The notes under the pieces were generated by a model. It was not told the DNA's origin. It saw only the letters and a program-made list of their open reading frames with translations, and did no database searches. A program made the position numbers and the translations under genes. Below, piece by piece: positions 14,213 to 34,344 of a DNA stretch of 64,000 bases (positions within the stretch are counted from its first letter, which is position 1; the number at the start of each line of letters is the position of its first letter). The stretch comes from Doris montereyensis (lineage: Eukaryota > Mollusca > Gastropoda > Nudibranchia > Dorididae), in NCBI GenBank assembly GCA_037039925.1, contig JAXRKP010000276.1, positions 192,501 to 256,500 of the forward strand, written 5' to 3'.

Positions 14213-14570
14213 GTTTTACTCTTTAGTTTTAGTTTATTCATGTGTTGGTTTTAGTTTTAGTTTATTCATGTTGTTGGTTTTAGTTTTAGTTTTATTTATT
14301 CATGTGTTGGTTTTAGTTTTAGTTTTAGTTTATTCATGTGTTGGTTTTAGTTTTAGTTTTAGTTTATTCATGTGTTGGTTTTAGTTTTAGTTTTAGTTTA
14401 TTCATGTGTTGGTTTTAGTTTTAGTTTTAGTTTATTCATGTGTTGGTTTTAGTTTTAGTTTTAGTTTATTCATGTGTTGGTTTTAGTTTTAGTTTTAGTT
14501 AATTCATGTGTTGGTTTTAGTTTTAGTTTTAGTTTATTCATGTGTTGGTTTTAGTTTTAGTTTGCATTGT
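14213..14570. repeat. 34-bp minisatellite
   Basis: About ten copies of a unit made of three to four TTTTAG hexamers followed by TTTATTCATGTGTTGG. The hexamer number varies from unit to unit. Confidence 0.96.
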
Positions 14571-14579
14571 TTTTATTTT

Positions 14580-14680
14580 AAGGAACCCCCCCAAAAAAAA
14601 AAACAACAACCCAAAACAAACAAACAAACAAACAACCCCCTCCCCCCCCAAAAAAAAACAAAAAAAACCCCAGCAAACCA
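14580..14680. repeat. A/C-only low-complexity tract
   Basis: Almost exclusively A and C on this strand, including an (AAAC)n patch and runs of C8 and A8. Confidence 0.9.
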
Positions 14681-15720
14681 TAGTCCAATCTTTTCTCAAC
14701 CCGTCATCAAACATGTACTCATTGCTCATCAAAACTGATTAAATCATTTTATTTATATGCAATTTGAACATTTAATTTTTTTAATAGACAAAATGACGAA
14801 TGGATTGGAGGGATATCCAATTTATAAGTAGAACAAACACACACTCTGTCCTGTTTGTTTAGTTTTAGAAAGGTGTAGAAACATTAACTCACCGTATATT
14901 CGGGAAACCTTCTTCCTGTCTTTTTCTTTGGAGGATGGGAAGGGAAGGGAAGGATGCAGATCCTTTTTACATTGTGACTAAATCGATGTGTCAAACTCAT
15001 TACCAATTACAAACATGGGGCAATCGTTGTCTTTCCCCATCAATTTCTTAGTTTTTTCTTCTTCATATTAATATTATACTGTTATTGCTGTTATTGTGTT
15101 AATGTTGCTGTTCTCTTTCTCCTCCTTCCTCTTTTTCTGTTGTTGTTGATCTTCTTTTTCATCCTCTTGTTGGTGTTGTTTCTTGTTACTAGTCTTCTTT
15201 TTTTCCCTTTTCTTCTTATAGTTCGTCTTATACTTCTTTTTCTTCTACTTTTTTTCTCTCTTCTTCTTCTGCAGCCAATTCATTTTTGTATGCAGCAAAA
15301 GCATGATGAGGCAATAGAAATGGTCACACGAGAGGAACATTTTATGCAATCTTACCCAAACTTGATAATGTTTTCAATGAGTAATTTTCTTTAATGGCAA
15401 ACATAATATCATTAGAGTAAGTAGACCATTAATAAAAACATTTTCTTAAAAAAAAACAAATCAAGAAATCTATCAAGAGTGATATCATTTGTTGAACAAA
15501 ATTTATTTCAGAAAATCAAATATGGTAAACAAGAAAAAAAAAAATTGTAAACAAACTTGTTTGACAGCAATACAAAAGTTTCTTCAAAAATACTTTTGAA
15601 ACACATTTAATCTGAAAAGATACAGTAGGAAAACATGGGTATCCTTGAGACCAGAATATATTTTTCCCATATTAAAAATCTACGAGGATGATATGATTAA
15701 TAATGATAATAATAACAACA
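14681..15720. other. Non-coding stretch with pyrimidine-rich patch
   Basis: Contains a T/C-rich tract at about 15110-15275. No gene recognised. Confidence 0.5.
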
Positions 15721-15723
15721 ATA

Positions 15724-15882
15724 CAGTAGTTGCTGGATAAAAGCACACTCCATAAACACTTCCCTACATCTGCTGATCAAATTTTTAGTATATAATAAAA
15801 GTGTTCTCATGAACACATGGTATGCATTAGAGTACGCTTTTTTATTGTGCCCAAAGAGCGCACGCTTATCCACCAACTACTG
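15724..15882. mobile_element. 159-bp MITE with pogo/Tigger-like TIRs
   Basis: Terminal inverted repeats of about 28 bp begin CAGTAGTTGCTGGATAA on the left and CAGTAGTTGGTGGATAA on the complement of the right end. Both ends are flanked by TA, the target used by Tc1/mariner/pogo elements. There is no coding capacity. The CAGT-type terminus is shared with the larger elements at 25.1, 49.3 and 59.1 kb. Confidence 0.88.
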
Positions 15883-16025
15883 TAATAACAATAACAATAA
15901 TAATAATAATAATAGGAGTAATAGTAATATTTTCTCATGATAAATGGTACATAATTTCTGGAATGTCTTACATTACAATAGCACCACTGGTCTACAGGAT
16001 AACAACATCTACTTACAAAAGTTGA

Positions 16026-16325
16026 TGTGGCTTCAGTTGCTTAGTGGTTAATTTGCCGGAGTTTGGATCATGAGGTCCTGGTTTGAATCCTAGCAAAGCT
16101 AGATCCAACACTGTGCTCCTCGGGAAAGACAATGAACACACAATTTCCAACTCAACCCAGGTGCAAATGAGTATCAGAACCCGCTTGGGATTAAAAATGT
16201 GCGACAGACAAGCGTCCTGTCCAGGAGGTGATTGTAATCCCCTACTATGCTTCATGCTATGTAAACTGGGATAAGCTTTGGCCCTATGGGCTGTTAGGGC
16301 TTTGGAGGAACTTTACTTCCTTAAG
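16026..16325 (+). repeat. tRNA-derived SINE-like repeat, family C
   Basis: The tRNA-like head carries TTGCTTAGTGGTTAA (A-box region) and GGTTTGAATCC (B box). It is followed by CTAGCAAAGCTAG, CCCAGGTGCAAATG, CCAGGAGGTGATTGTAATC and an ACTTTA-type tail. Eight copies are recognised in the window. Confidence 0.8.
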
Positions 16326-17264
16326 TTGAACTGATGATATGAAACACATATTTCAAAACTAGAATAGGAAGACGGGACAAGAAACATTTCAAGTAAAACA
16401 TGAATTTGATTTGATTAGTGCTGCACAAAACTAAAGATAAAAACAAACGTGTTTCAATTTTAAAAAGAAAAAAACCCAAAATATTTGCTTGTACTTGTAT
16501 GTAAATCACTCAGTGAAACATGGCACACGTCATAGAAAAAATGCACCAATATTGTTCTAAAGCACTCAACAGTATGTCTGAGGTTAAAAAACTACTTCAA
16601 TTACATATGACGCACAACACGCATTTTTAAATTGAACTCACCGGGCCAATACATGTAGTTATTTTCCGAGGGCTCCATGAGATAGCCTTGAGCGACCATG
16701 GAAATGTCTAATGCTGAGCATACTGGTACTAATATAAATGCCAATGTAAAAAGTTGAGCGAGAAGAAATTGTGGGAATGCTTGAATCTATGTAGAGGTTT
16801 CAGTAGTTACAGTGTCGTCATTGAATTTTACCACATCCATCAAATGCAGTGAATTCAGGGTGACATAAGAGGAAACAGTAAAAGATTGAAAGTCGTACCA
16901 ATAAATTTATCAAATTAGGTATCAGTATCTGACGCATGTTCACACGGGGAACGTTCCCATCACAGAGAGGAAAGAACCTGTTCACTTGGCACTGTTCCAT
17001 GGGACAGACATGTGGTCAAAGTGGTCAGGATTTGACCGCGGCAGTTCCACTGGTTTGACCAGTCAATTCTAGATGGCGACCTCCATGATACTCATAGATT
17101 TTAAAAGTAAAAAAACAAGAGAGAAGAGGCTTAAAAAAGTTGTGATAAGAAATAAAGTCATGTTAGTGCCAAGGTTATGAAAGTAAAATAGAAAGGAAAG
17201 ATGGTGATATGAATATGATAAAACTGAAATTTAAATTGTTATTTTCAAAATTTGATTTGATTTA
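16326..17264. other. Non-coding, with a family B fragment
   Basis: A short family B piece (CATCAAATGCAGTGAATTCA and GAGGAAACAG) lies at about 16828-16905. Otherwise no feature seen. Confidence 0.5.
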
Positions 17265-17515
17265 CCCACATCCACAACAAAGGTGATCTCAGCGGGTTTT
17301 GGTAGGATTTATAATTTTGCCCGGACTGCCCTGTAAACAACCAAGGAATCTTTAACGTGCCAGGTGTTGTTATCTGCACACAGGAGCTCCTTTTTATTGT
17401 CTGCCTCCGATGGGACTAGATGTCGATCCACCTACCTGGACCTGAGGGGTAGCTTTTGCTTGCAAAAACTTGAGAAAATTTTTTCAACTGTTGCATCTGT
17501 ACTGCCGAGTCCCCC
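17265..17515 (-). repeat. SINE-like dispersed repeat, family A
   Basis: Reverse copy with the tail ACCCACATCCACAACAAAGG, the body CTGTAAACAACCAAGGAATC and a worn head ending CTGCCGAGTCCCC. Confidence 0.75.
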
Positions 17516-19365
17516 AAAAAAAAAAGAGACATCACTCAGACAGAAGGGAAAGAATGGGTAAAGAAGATAATAATTAGTAAAATAATTAAGAAAGTAACGT
17601 TTAATGGAGAAAATACAAAAATTAAGAAAACAGGTCTATTAGTACGCTGACCGGCATTTTGGCCCGCTCTCACTACTCTCAATGGAACAAAGTGTCTCCT
17701 TTAGTTGTCCCCTTGAAAATTTCCCACCCATGGTCAGACCAGTTGCAGAACGTTCCTCAGGTGAACACATGTCAGCACATTGACTGTTAGTAGTGTTAGT
17801 GCTGGAGGTGAGGAAGGAACACCTTGAAAGGTAATCAATTAGTAAAAGGAATCTGGGGAAAGGCTCAACACAGATGTAATAATAAATATAGACAAAAGAT
17901 GAAAGGTATTGGTTGGAAGGAATAAAATGTCCTCTGTAACCATAGCAATGCTCACAAATGTGCTCTAATCAGTTCTATCAATGTGTTTTCTGGACAGCAT
18001 TCAGCCTACAGTTTGCATGGCAAAAAGATGGCTTTTTTATGTTGTGCTTTCTGATTAGTTCCCACTTTGACCTAATAGTTACTGGACTCTTCCAATTGGT
18101 TAGAAATTGGCCATGTGCCTTTCCCCTTTGTAAACCAAACTTTACCCTAACATTTCACACATTCAATTAATATTCACGTTCACCGTTATAAACATATAGG
18201 GGCCAATGCAGTATTTCTTGGCCCTTTAACATGTTCAAACCGTATTGCAATTCATTTACTTTTTCAATCAATTAGTCCAACTTGTGGTTTAACGCTCATA
18301 AAGAGCATGTAGTTCATTTCTGATGAACTCTGTTAAAAATACAGTTCTTTTACAACTTTCAATATAAATTTCATAATCAATACTGTTTTGGTGTGAACGA
18401 AGACATTTACAATTTACATCATGTACATGTATTTGACTTGACTTGAGTAAGCATTTTTATTTGTTTCGCTCATAAAGAAATTAAACAAGTATTTCAAAGG
18501 TTTTATATAATCTTTGTGTTTTTACAATGCAATTGGATGTTATTGGGAAATCAAAATTGGACATTAGATGGGCATATAATACAACAATATACAACAAGCA
18601 TATTATAAACTGGGTTATTATGAAGTACAATTATTAGATCCAGTCAGTACTCCATACTGAGTTTACACAGGTAGGCATGAACGATACTCTTCCAGCTGTT
18701 TGATAAAAAAACCTGCATAAAATGGCGGCTAAGGTGAATGAAAATCCTACTAAAAGGGAAAACAAGAAATTTTGCTTAATTACATGTCATATCTGACAGA
18801 AAAATTCCTGACATGAAAACGATCTTAGGATCATTTAAAATCGACATGCGACATATGGCACCAGTGTCTTTGATGCACAAAGAACGACCAACTCAGAATT
18901 ATACATATTATACGGAGAACAGGGACACCTCCAACAAGCAGTTATGTTAAAAATGGTATACAGGTTTCTCACTTGGAATGAAAGAGGCTCATGATGATAT
19001 TGACAACAAATATGAAGATGATATCATGATCATTGTGATGCATGTGATAACAATGGACTGATGATAATAATAATAGTAATATCAATGATAATGTGATGAT
19101 GACATGATAATGAAGTTAATGAAATATGTTAATGATGATAATAAAGATAAAGATGATATATTTTATGCTAATATTGACAATACATTAGTGAAGTTAGGAA
19201 ATAATCCCTGTACAAATAACAAAACCCAAAACCTACGTATGCTTGCAAGGGATGGATAATACATTAATATAGGATTGAGGAAAACCATTCAATGCATTCT
19301 CACAATTGCAGGATGATAAGCCAAACTGGCTGATGCTTGGTTTGTTTGTTAGTTGTTTGTTTGTT
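17516..19365. other. Non-coding stretch, no gene seen
   Basis: AT-rich, with a GAT/AAT-rich simple patch at about 19010-19165. No exons recognised. Confidence 0.5.
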
Positions 19366-19510
19366 TCATTGAAATATAACCTGTCTCCCATATGTGGTGA
19401 CTTCAACTACTTCAAGGTGAATTAAGAGCAAATAGCGAGATAAGTGAAACAGTGAAAGGAAAGAAAAAGGATCTACACCAGTAGTACCTGCCTATCAACC
19501 ACCTGACGAT
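19366..19510 (+). repeat. Dispersed repeat, family B
   Basis: Copy of a roughly 130-bp repeat with the order TTTCATTGAAAT, CCACCATATGCAGTGATCTC, GGGTGAATTAAGAGGAAAC, AGTGAAAGGAAAGAA, GGACCTACCAGTAGTACCTG. About fifteen copies occur in the window, in both orientations. No tRNA-like head is evident. Confidence 0.75.
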
Positions 19511-19581
19511 TGGTGAAAGAAGTACATGGAGTCAAAGAAGTCAGTCAGGCATATTTGTATGGTAAAGAATGAGCCGCCTTG

Positions 19582-19862
19582 TGGCATCAGTGGCCGAGCG
19601 GTCAGACTGCCTGACTGGGGATCGTGAGGTCCCAAGTTGGGATCCTAGCAAAGCTAGGTCTGACGTTGTGTTCACTTAACACTCATTTCCCCCACCCTAC
19701 CCAGGTGCAAATGGGTACAAGCACTAGCTTGGAAGTAAAAAGCTGCATCAGACTAGCAACCTGGCCAGGAGGTGATTATTGTCATCTGTTCCGTTTCACG
19801 TTATTGAAACCGGAATAAGTTCCGGATCTATGGTCCGTAATGGTCTTGAATGAACTTTATTT
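19582..19862 (+). repeat. tRNA-derived SINE-like repeat, family C
   Basis: Well preserved copy: head GCATCAGTGGCCGAGCGGTC, B-box region AAGTTGGGATCC, body CTACCCAGGTGCAAATGGG and tail GAACTTTATTTTAC. Confidence 0.82.
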
Positions 19863-20051
19863 TACAATGAGCCGTCTAGAGAAGGCAAACCCTGCTTGCA
19901 TCAATGTGTGTCCATGGGTGTGTATCATAATGAACATGCACTTGTGCAGGAATACAGACTATAAATCCATCTTTATCTTCTAATCTATTGGCTGTGCCAT
20001 ATCTTTGAATTTAATGAAAGAATTAGAATCTCAATGACTTGCATGTTCCTT

Positions 20052-20119
20052 TCTTCTTCTTCTTCTTCCTTTTTCTCATGTGGTGATTACACCCCCCCCC
20101 CCCCCCCCCCCCCCCCCCC
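20052..20119. repeat. TTC run and poly-C tract
   Basis: A short CTT/TTC run is followed by an almost pure C tract of about 28 bases (20092-20119). Confidence 0.95.
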
Positions 20120-20232
20120 ATGTGCAGAATCACCAACTGTACATCATTTATCCCCCAGCAGGCCATTTCATTCGATCAAAGTCCTTCTCAACTCCCTGAG
20201 TCACAGTCTGTGGGAAGGAAAGGTTAAGTAGC
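20120..20232 (+). repeat. Dispersed repeat, family D, fragment
   Basis: Starts at GTGCAGAATCACCAACTG directly after the poly-C tract and ends after AAAGTCCTTCTCAACTCCC. It is truncated relative to the 5.4- and 51.4-kb copies. Confidence 0.7.
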
Positions 20233-20279
20233 TACTACAATGGATGTATTTTTATGAATAAATTACCATTGAAAACAAT

Positions 20280-20440
20280 TTCTTACTCTTATCAGTCACA
20301 AATTTGGTTTAATTGGAGTTAAGCCCGTCCATCACATGCGATGATCTCAGGATAAATTCAGAGGAAACAGCAAGATGACTGAAAGACATGTGAAAGAGTG
20401 AAATGAAAGAAGAAGAACCTACCTGTATCACCCCCTCCCC
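20280..20440 (+). repeat. Dispersed repeat, family B
   Basis: CATCACATGCGATGATCTCA and AGAGGAAACAGCAAGATG, then AGAAGAACCTACCTG. Confidence 0.7.
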
Positions 20441-20727
20441 CTCCCCACAAACAAATTAAAATCAAAATGGTGGAAAGTAATTAGACTAATAAATGATGCA
20501 CGTGTGATTATTGTGCTGGAATGAAGGCTATATATAGTCAATGTAAAAAAGTTGTGTTTTCAACCTCCATTCATACAAAGACATACAGGTAGACCAAGTG
20601 ATAGTCACCATGCATACACACAAAACATTTTTTCATGTGTTAAAACACACAGTAACAGTCCTTAGTCTTCTCAATGGTAAAAAAAAGGTGAAAATTATGA
20701 ATCATTAAACTCTTGTGGTTTGCTTGT

Positions 20728-20878
20728 CTGTTTCAATTCATTGAAATTCAAATGTCCACCATATGCAGTGATCTCAGGGTGGTTTAAGGAGGAAAAATCA
20801 AGATAAAAGAAAGTGGAAAAGGGGAAGGAAGGAAGAAGGACCTATTACTACTAGTAGGAGCACTTGTGGTTTACCATC
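20728..20878 (+). repeat. Dispersed repeat, family B
   Basis: TCCACCATATGCAGTGATCT, GGGTGGTTTAAGAGGAAA-like and GGAAGAAGGACCTA blocks. Confidence 0.72.
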
Positions 20879-20884
20879 TTTAAA

Positions 20885-21065
20885 ATTTGAATTGACAAAA
20901 AAAACCCCCAAAACAATAAACATCAAAAAACCCTAAAATATCCCCCCCCCAAATAAACTCAACACAACCCAAAACACCCCCAACTAATAAAATAAAAACA
21001 AAACACACTAAAACAAAACAACAAATTTGAAAAAAGGTAGATCTACACAAAAAAAAAAGAAAGCC
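20885..21065. repeat. A/C-rich low-complexity tract
   Basis: Strong A and C bias on this strand with runs of A8 and C10. No coding signal. Confidence 0.85.
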
Positions 21066-21601
21066 TTACAATCTGCTTTATCGGAGTAGGTGTTTTGTCT
21101 TATAATATGGGAATGTCTAGAAAATGAAATAATCTTTCTTTCATGCCTCGTTCACACTTGCGGAATATTCAGTATTCAAATGATTAAGAAAAAAATGCAG
21201 AAACAAAAAATAACTAAACTACAAACACATAAAAGCCCCAAACAAACAACGCAAAATGGTCAACTTTACATTTCAGCCTCACCTATGGCAACACTTGTCT
21301 TTCGTTAATGCATTCATTTCAAGCAAATCAACCATTCAAAAAGCAGAGAGAGTGTCTGGTCCCATCTGTCTAAAAAACCCAATGGAAATTGTTAAGTTAA
21401 CACAAAACCAGATCAAAATTTGAAAGCAAAGGATACATTCACATGGGCAGAAGAGGGTACAACAAAAATAATCATTATATCCTCCAATTTGTGGAGCAAG
21501 GTGATATGGCATTGACATAATTAGATAGCAACAGTAGATGTAATAGGATCATAACGCAGACACAACAGTCAAGTCTGTAAATCATTCGTTGGCAAGGACG
21601 T

Positions 21602-29494
<7,893 letters not shown>

Positions 29495-29734
29495 CTGACG
29501 GGTAAAAATTTAGCTTTTAAAAGGTGAGGAGACTACGAGGCCTGTCATGTAGGGTAATAATATTTATTTCAGTCAAGAGCAAGTCAAAAGAACATCATAA
29601 CATTCCTGAGCTACTTTTTACAGTTCAAGTTGGTGAATTACATAAAATAAACATAAATAAATCCAAACTATTATCAAACAAAGAAGTCTCCAAAAGCCTA
29701 ATATATGATGATAGGAGAAATGAAATTTTCTAAC

Positions 29735-30145
29735 ATTTATTTTTCTCCAATCTGCCAGCTCTTTGAACTTGAAAGCCATTAAAAAATAAAGTTACTCAAC
29801 CACGGTATGAGAAACATCGTCATGAACTCTTCGTCCTTTCAGCTCTTTCTTCAATTTACTGAAAAGGAACAAGTCCCGAACGTGCCAGATCTGGGGAATA
29901 AGCAGGATGAGGTAGAAGTTCAAAGCAGCCTTGAAATTGCAGCCCCGTGTAGTCCACCAAAAGTTTAGATTAGTGCTCACTATTCCCCATTTTCCCACCA
30001 TGTAGACAATCAAGAAGAACGATTCCTTCAGTGTCCCAAAAAGTCAGCATGACCTTCACTGCAGATGGACATGTCTTTGCCTTTGTTGAGGTTGCTTCTG
30101 ACATATGTTCCATTGAAAACACTGTCATTTCATTTAGGGGTGATG
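29735..30145 (-). pseudogene. Mariner transposase remnant (minus strand)
   Basis: On the minus strand, fragments TKAKTCPSAVKVMLTFWDTE and GIVLLDCLHGGK are followed, after a gap, by FELLPHPAYSPDL and RAERTKSS in shifting frames. These match the C-terminal half of mariner-family transposases. The stretch that should carry the HDNA-type second catalytic Asp is deleted. Confidence 0.8.
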
Positions 30146-30149
30146 ACTC

Positions 30150-30232
30150 AGCCTAGTTCTATCAACAGATCTGACACCTTCGGATTTCTTCCTTTTTGGC
30201 AAACTGAAGAATAACTGAAAGGAAGATTGTTT
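30150..30232 (+). pseudogene. Mariner transposase fragment (plus strand)
   Basis: STDLTPSDFFLFGKLKNN is readable on the plus strand at about 30159-30215. It is the block around the third catalytic Asp of mariner transposases, and it lies back to back with the minus-strand remnant. Confidence 0.7.
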
Positions 30233-30239
30233 TGACAAA

Positions 30240-31773
30240 CACAATGATTCTTGTACAGCAGAAACCCAGCCCAACCACTTACTTTCAAGGGTTTTCAAGG
30301 TCAAATACTGATGGGAGAAGTATGTCGCTTCAGATAGGGACTTGACATTAGAAAAATAAAATAACAGTATGCAAAAATTTTATGTCTCTATCTTTATTCC
30401 TTCATTTAAGAAGATTTATATTTGATCACTTGTATTTCACTAACATCTACTTACATGACGGGCGTGTAAACAGGTAAATAGGCTGTCACTGTTTGTGCGG
30501 TAAATAGCCTGACTCTTAGGATGTACTCCAAGCAAGTTGATGGCACTGACATTCTAACAACTCCCCTTTTTTTGGATTTTGAATCTCGAAACGCAAATTT
30601 GGTAAATTCGACTGCCTTGTTGTTCTATTTTGATTTGCAGTTTTTAAATAGTTGTTTTTATTGTATCGATGATCGAAAGATCCTCGTCTCTAGCCTTTTT
30701 ATCTTTAATTATTTACTTCCGGCAACTGATTTCGTTCTTGGTGAAATCTTGATTCAAAGTCAATATTATCATTCTTCAAGTCAAATTTATCTCTCATCAA
30801 CTACACGTGACTTTTAAAAACAAGACCGCTGTCTTGTTCTTCTGTCAGATCAGTTTATCTTGTTGAGACTTGTCTTTCTTGTGTCCAAGCTGAGACAAAG
30901 TCAAAATCTGCAGCAGATAGAACAAAATCCCAACCAAGACCCAAGACCTGGTACTTTCTTTTAAAAAATGACTTCATAAGGAATCCATATATATATATAT
31001 ATATATTATATACCTATGTTCATCACTTTACAATCAACTAATTGGTACATATAACAGGAGTTTCAATAAGTTTTATACAGAGGCGATATTTGCCAATGGA
31101 GGACGTGTCCAAAGCTGAGACAAATCAATCTGATGGAATTCACAGAATGAGACCCTGTGACAGAAAGGAATCCAATATATAAATCTATTATATAAGTTTT
31201 ATACAAATCGATTTCAAAAAAGAAAACCTTCTTAGATAGTGGAATGTCAAATCGATTTCAAGACAAGTAAAAAAAACAGTAGGAAAATCAATGGTTTTTG
31301 CTGTATATGTAATTAATACAAAATACAATTCAGGGAAAATGTTTTTAGATGGTTACATTGTCACCAGTTTGATTTCAGGGACTGTAAAACACAAAAATTG
31401 AAAACCCTCTAGAGGGCTTCCAAGAAATGGTAGAGTACCACAAAAAAAAAGATAATAAAGATATATTATATATTTAATATACTAGCTGAAGCTGCCTGAA
31501 AAGCTCTACTCTGGCTTACCGATTTGTTTTCTACATCAATCTTTTTGTTTAATCTCTTTTATGTCCTTGGGTTGAAAAATACCACCACTGGATCTCATTT
31601 TTATATGTGTAATTTCATCTGAAAAACTTTGTGTTTTAACTATAACCTAATGTGCTTTAAAAACCCGTTCAGAAATTGAGAAGGAAATTCATGCCCTGAG
31701 CGGTTATAAAAAAAAAGGAAAAAAAAAGAAGAAAAAAATTATGATAATAATAGTTAGTAATATTAACAATAAC

Positions 31774-31807
<34 letters not shown>

Positions 31808-32600
31808 TTAATAAATATATATGTGTAACTTAAATTAAAAACCCCAAAAAACCCAACTTTATCACATGTGGTAATAGGATGCAAGATGGACCCCTACCGT
31901 CTTAACCCCATGATGACGGCTTGCTTTCGACTCTCGAAGCATGACTATAAAGTGAATCTTTATAGATTTACTTAATAATAATATTAAATGCCATTGGATC
32001 TTTGAGTTTCTTACATGAAAATATGTCTTCGACAATGTTGTTTGTTGACAGAGAGCTCAGACATAATATCCTATTGTGGTATTGAAATTGTAGATAGTTG
32101 AGGTCATTGATAAGAACATGAGAGTCTTGTAACATCTCTTGGCTTTTAATCTATAATCTTATCTAGAAACAACAAAAAGTTTTAAAATATGCAGCGACTG
32201 AAAAAAAATCAAACTCTTAATAAAAGTATAGAGTTAGTAAAATTATCTTGCAAATAGATCTCTACTGACTTCAATAAGTAGTAGTCTTCACCAAAATGCA
32301 GTCTACAGGTGACAAAAAAATATTATAATTTTGACAGAGTCTAGGGCCACAATCCATTACATGTATTTATATTGTCATTCTTGTTCGGAATAAACTCCTT
32401 TTTGGGTTATTTGTTATCGTTTGGGTTTTGTTTGTTGCGTTGGTTTGAGGACAAGACAATGACTATCTTCTTAGAACTCAAGACTACAACAAGGGGTGGA
32501 ATGGTGAAGACATTCAGCGACTAGGAAGGATTTTTTTACTGATTGCGTATCATGCTGAGCACGATGTCCGTGCGTTAAAGTAGTGACCTTTCTCAGATTT
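30240..32600. other. Non-coding stretch with simple repeats
   Basis: Holds a short AT run near 30986-31010 and an AAT run at about 31760-31806. The missing 5' exon of the GII-beta-like gene may lie here. Donor-like minus-strand sites near 30280 and 30452 were noted but none follows a convincing signal peptide. A 98-codon plus-strand frame at 30521-30817 shows no recognisable domain. Confidence 0.4.
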
Positions 32601-32813
32601 TCTCATCATGATCAAAGGGAGAGACCCAATCAGACTATATCTGGCAGATTATGATATGTGTATATGTGGTAAATGTAGATATATAACACACACACACACA
32701 CACACATGCGTGACAAGTTTCGTCACTGGGACAAGGCAAGAAGACTGCATGAAACTCATAGATCATTTCTTTACGTTCTATTTGACAGACGATGATTTGA
32801 TCAAAAATATAAA

Positions 32814-32879
32814 TAGAGTCACTATCGTTGTAATGGACTTTAAACCTCCGTATTGCCAATTACTTGTCTTTATTTATTG
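32814..32879. repeat. Copy 1 of a 66-bp duplicated segment
   Basis: Nearly identical to 35809-35875: both start AGAGTCACTATCGTTGTAAT and end CTTGTCTTTATTTATT. They differ almost only by single-base insertions. Confidence 0.85.
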
Positions 32880-32959
32880 CTGTAATTTAAATCTGAAAGC
32901 CTCACATTGCCGTGAACTATTTGATTTACAAACTGGAGTTTGATCTCAATGATTTACTA

Positions 32960-33175
32960 GTCTCAAGACTTGATAAGACAACCCTACAGAGACTACTGGG
33001 CCTTAAGCCATCAAAGCCAAAGGGTTGGAAAGCCAAAGGGGTTGAAGCACTTCAAGGATGTCTTGGTGGATCAACTGATCCTTGCAGATGCCATGCCCAA
33101 CACTATTCCCATTAGCACCACCATTTCACCAGGAGCCTACAAATATCCTTGCAGCAAGGGCAAATAATCAGCATC
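32960..33175 (+). pseudogene. Possible mobile-element coding remnant
   Basis: A short frame reads LKHFKDVLVDQLILADAMPN and then SPGAYKYPCSKGK. The final Gly-Ala-Tyr...Cys pattern loosely recalls Cys motifs next to GIY-YIG domains in some retroelements, but this is weak. No splice context supports a host exon. Confidence 0.25.
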
Positions 33176-34074
33176 TCATCATGTGGGTGCCAGGTGATCG
33201 ATGTTCATCCGTAAAAAGAACAAACTTTGTTTTCCTTGTATGCCCTAACGCCCCTCATCTTCATCGAAAAGATTGTTTCTTGCTTTTCATCAAACATAGT
33301 AACATTTTAAAGTGTTCAAAGTAAAGATATTGTTTGTAAATTAGTTTTATATTATAGGTCGTCAAATTTGTGTTGGTGCCGTTATTGTCCTTTTTCGTTA
33401 AGTTACAAACTTGGATTATTTATCAGTCATATTGACACATATGGAGTATTTTCTTAACTTCTGACACTTTTTCATGATGGATATACATCACATGATTGGA
33501 ACCATAAGAATTTATTTCAAGCCTATTCGTAAGTACTTATTATTTTTTAGGGCTGAATGAAAGAAATAAACACAAATTTTTATGTTCGCTCAAGTCAACT
33601 GTGACATATCACTCTGTCAATTCCATTTATGAACTTCATAGTCAAGTTTGATATTATTTTCTGTAAGCTCTATTACTGGTTATTTTGAAATTAACACTTT
33701 ATACTTCTGAGCTGTAATAATGGTAGTATATGAATTCAAAAGGTCACTGAGTATTCGTTTTCCGTGTCTTAAAGAGGCCTCTGTCCAATCATTAAATTTA
33801 GCTCCAGACTGAAAGAGTTAAGAGAGGCCTGAATATTCCTCCTTCTTGTTATTGTCTTACGCTCATCCTCCTTTAAAATAATGCTTTCTGATTAGTTAAC
33901 CGTTTAGTAAACAGGAAAAAAGGATGCGTTCTGGCTCATAAGCTACGTCCAAAAGGCCTTTGGTTGAGTCTATTTCTAAATGGGTGTGTCCATCATTATC
34001 TTTGACTTGGACAAGTCATAGGAACGATGCTAACAGCTGTACTATGCATGAAATATTAAAAAATTAAGTTCCTT

Positions 34075-34340
34075 CAAAGCCCTTAAGGCCCATAGATTCA
34101 TGACTTATCTCGTTTCTATAACATGAAGTTGGAACAAGTGACAATCACCACCACCTGGCCAGGACGCTAGTCTGACGCAGTTTTTACTCCCAAGCTAGTA
34201 CCAATTTGCACCTGGGTAGAGTGGGGAATGTGTGTTAAGTGTCTTTTCCAAAGAACACTTTGTCTGGACCTGGCTTTGCTAGAGTGGGACCTCATGATCC
34301 CTAGTCTGGCAACCGCTCAGCCACTGGCGCCCACATGAAG
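34075..34340 (-). repeat. tRNA-derived SINE-like repeat, family C
   Basis: Reverse copy: CCTTCAAAGCCCTTAAGGCC tail, CACCTGGGTAGAGTGGGGAA body, and a head ending GCTCAGCCACTGGCGCC. Confidence 0.8.
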
Positions 34341-34344
34341 TAGG

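Noticed and set aside
30260..30350. Missing 5' exon of the GII-beta-like gene ending at the GTAAGT near 30280
   Set aside because: The donor is good, but the upstream sequence gives no signal peptide or family similarity and has stops in the needed frame near its start.
30521..30817. 98-codon plus-strand frame as a gene
   Set aside because: Low-complexity hydrophobic composition expected of AT-rich DNA, with no domain, splice site or conserved block.
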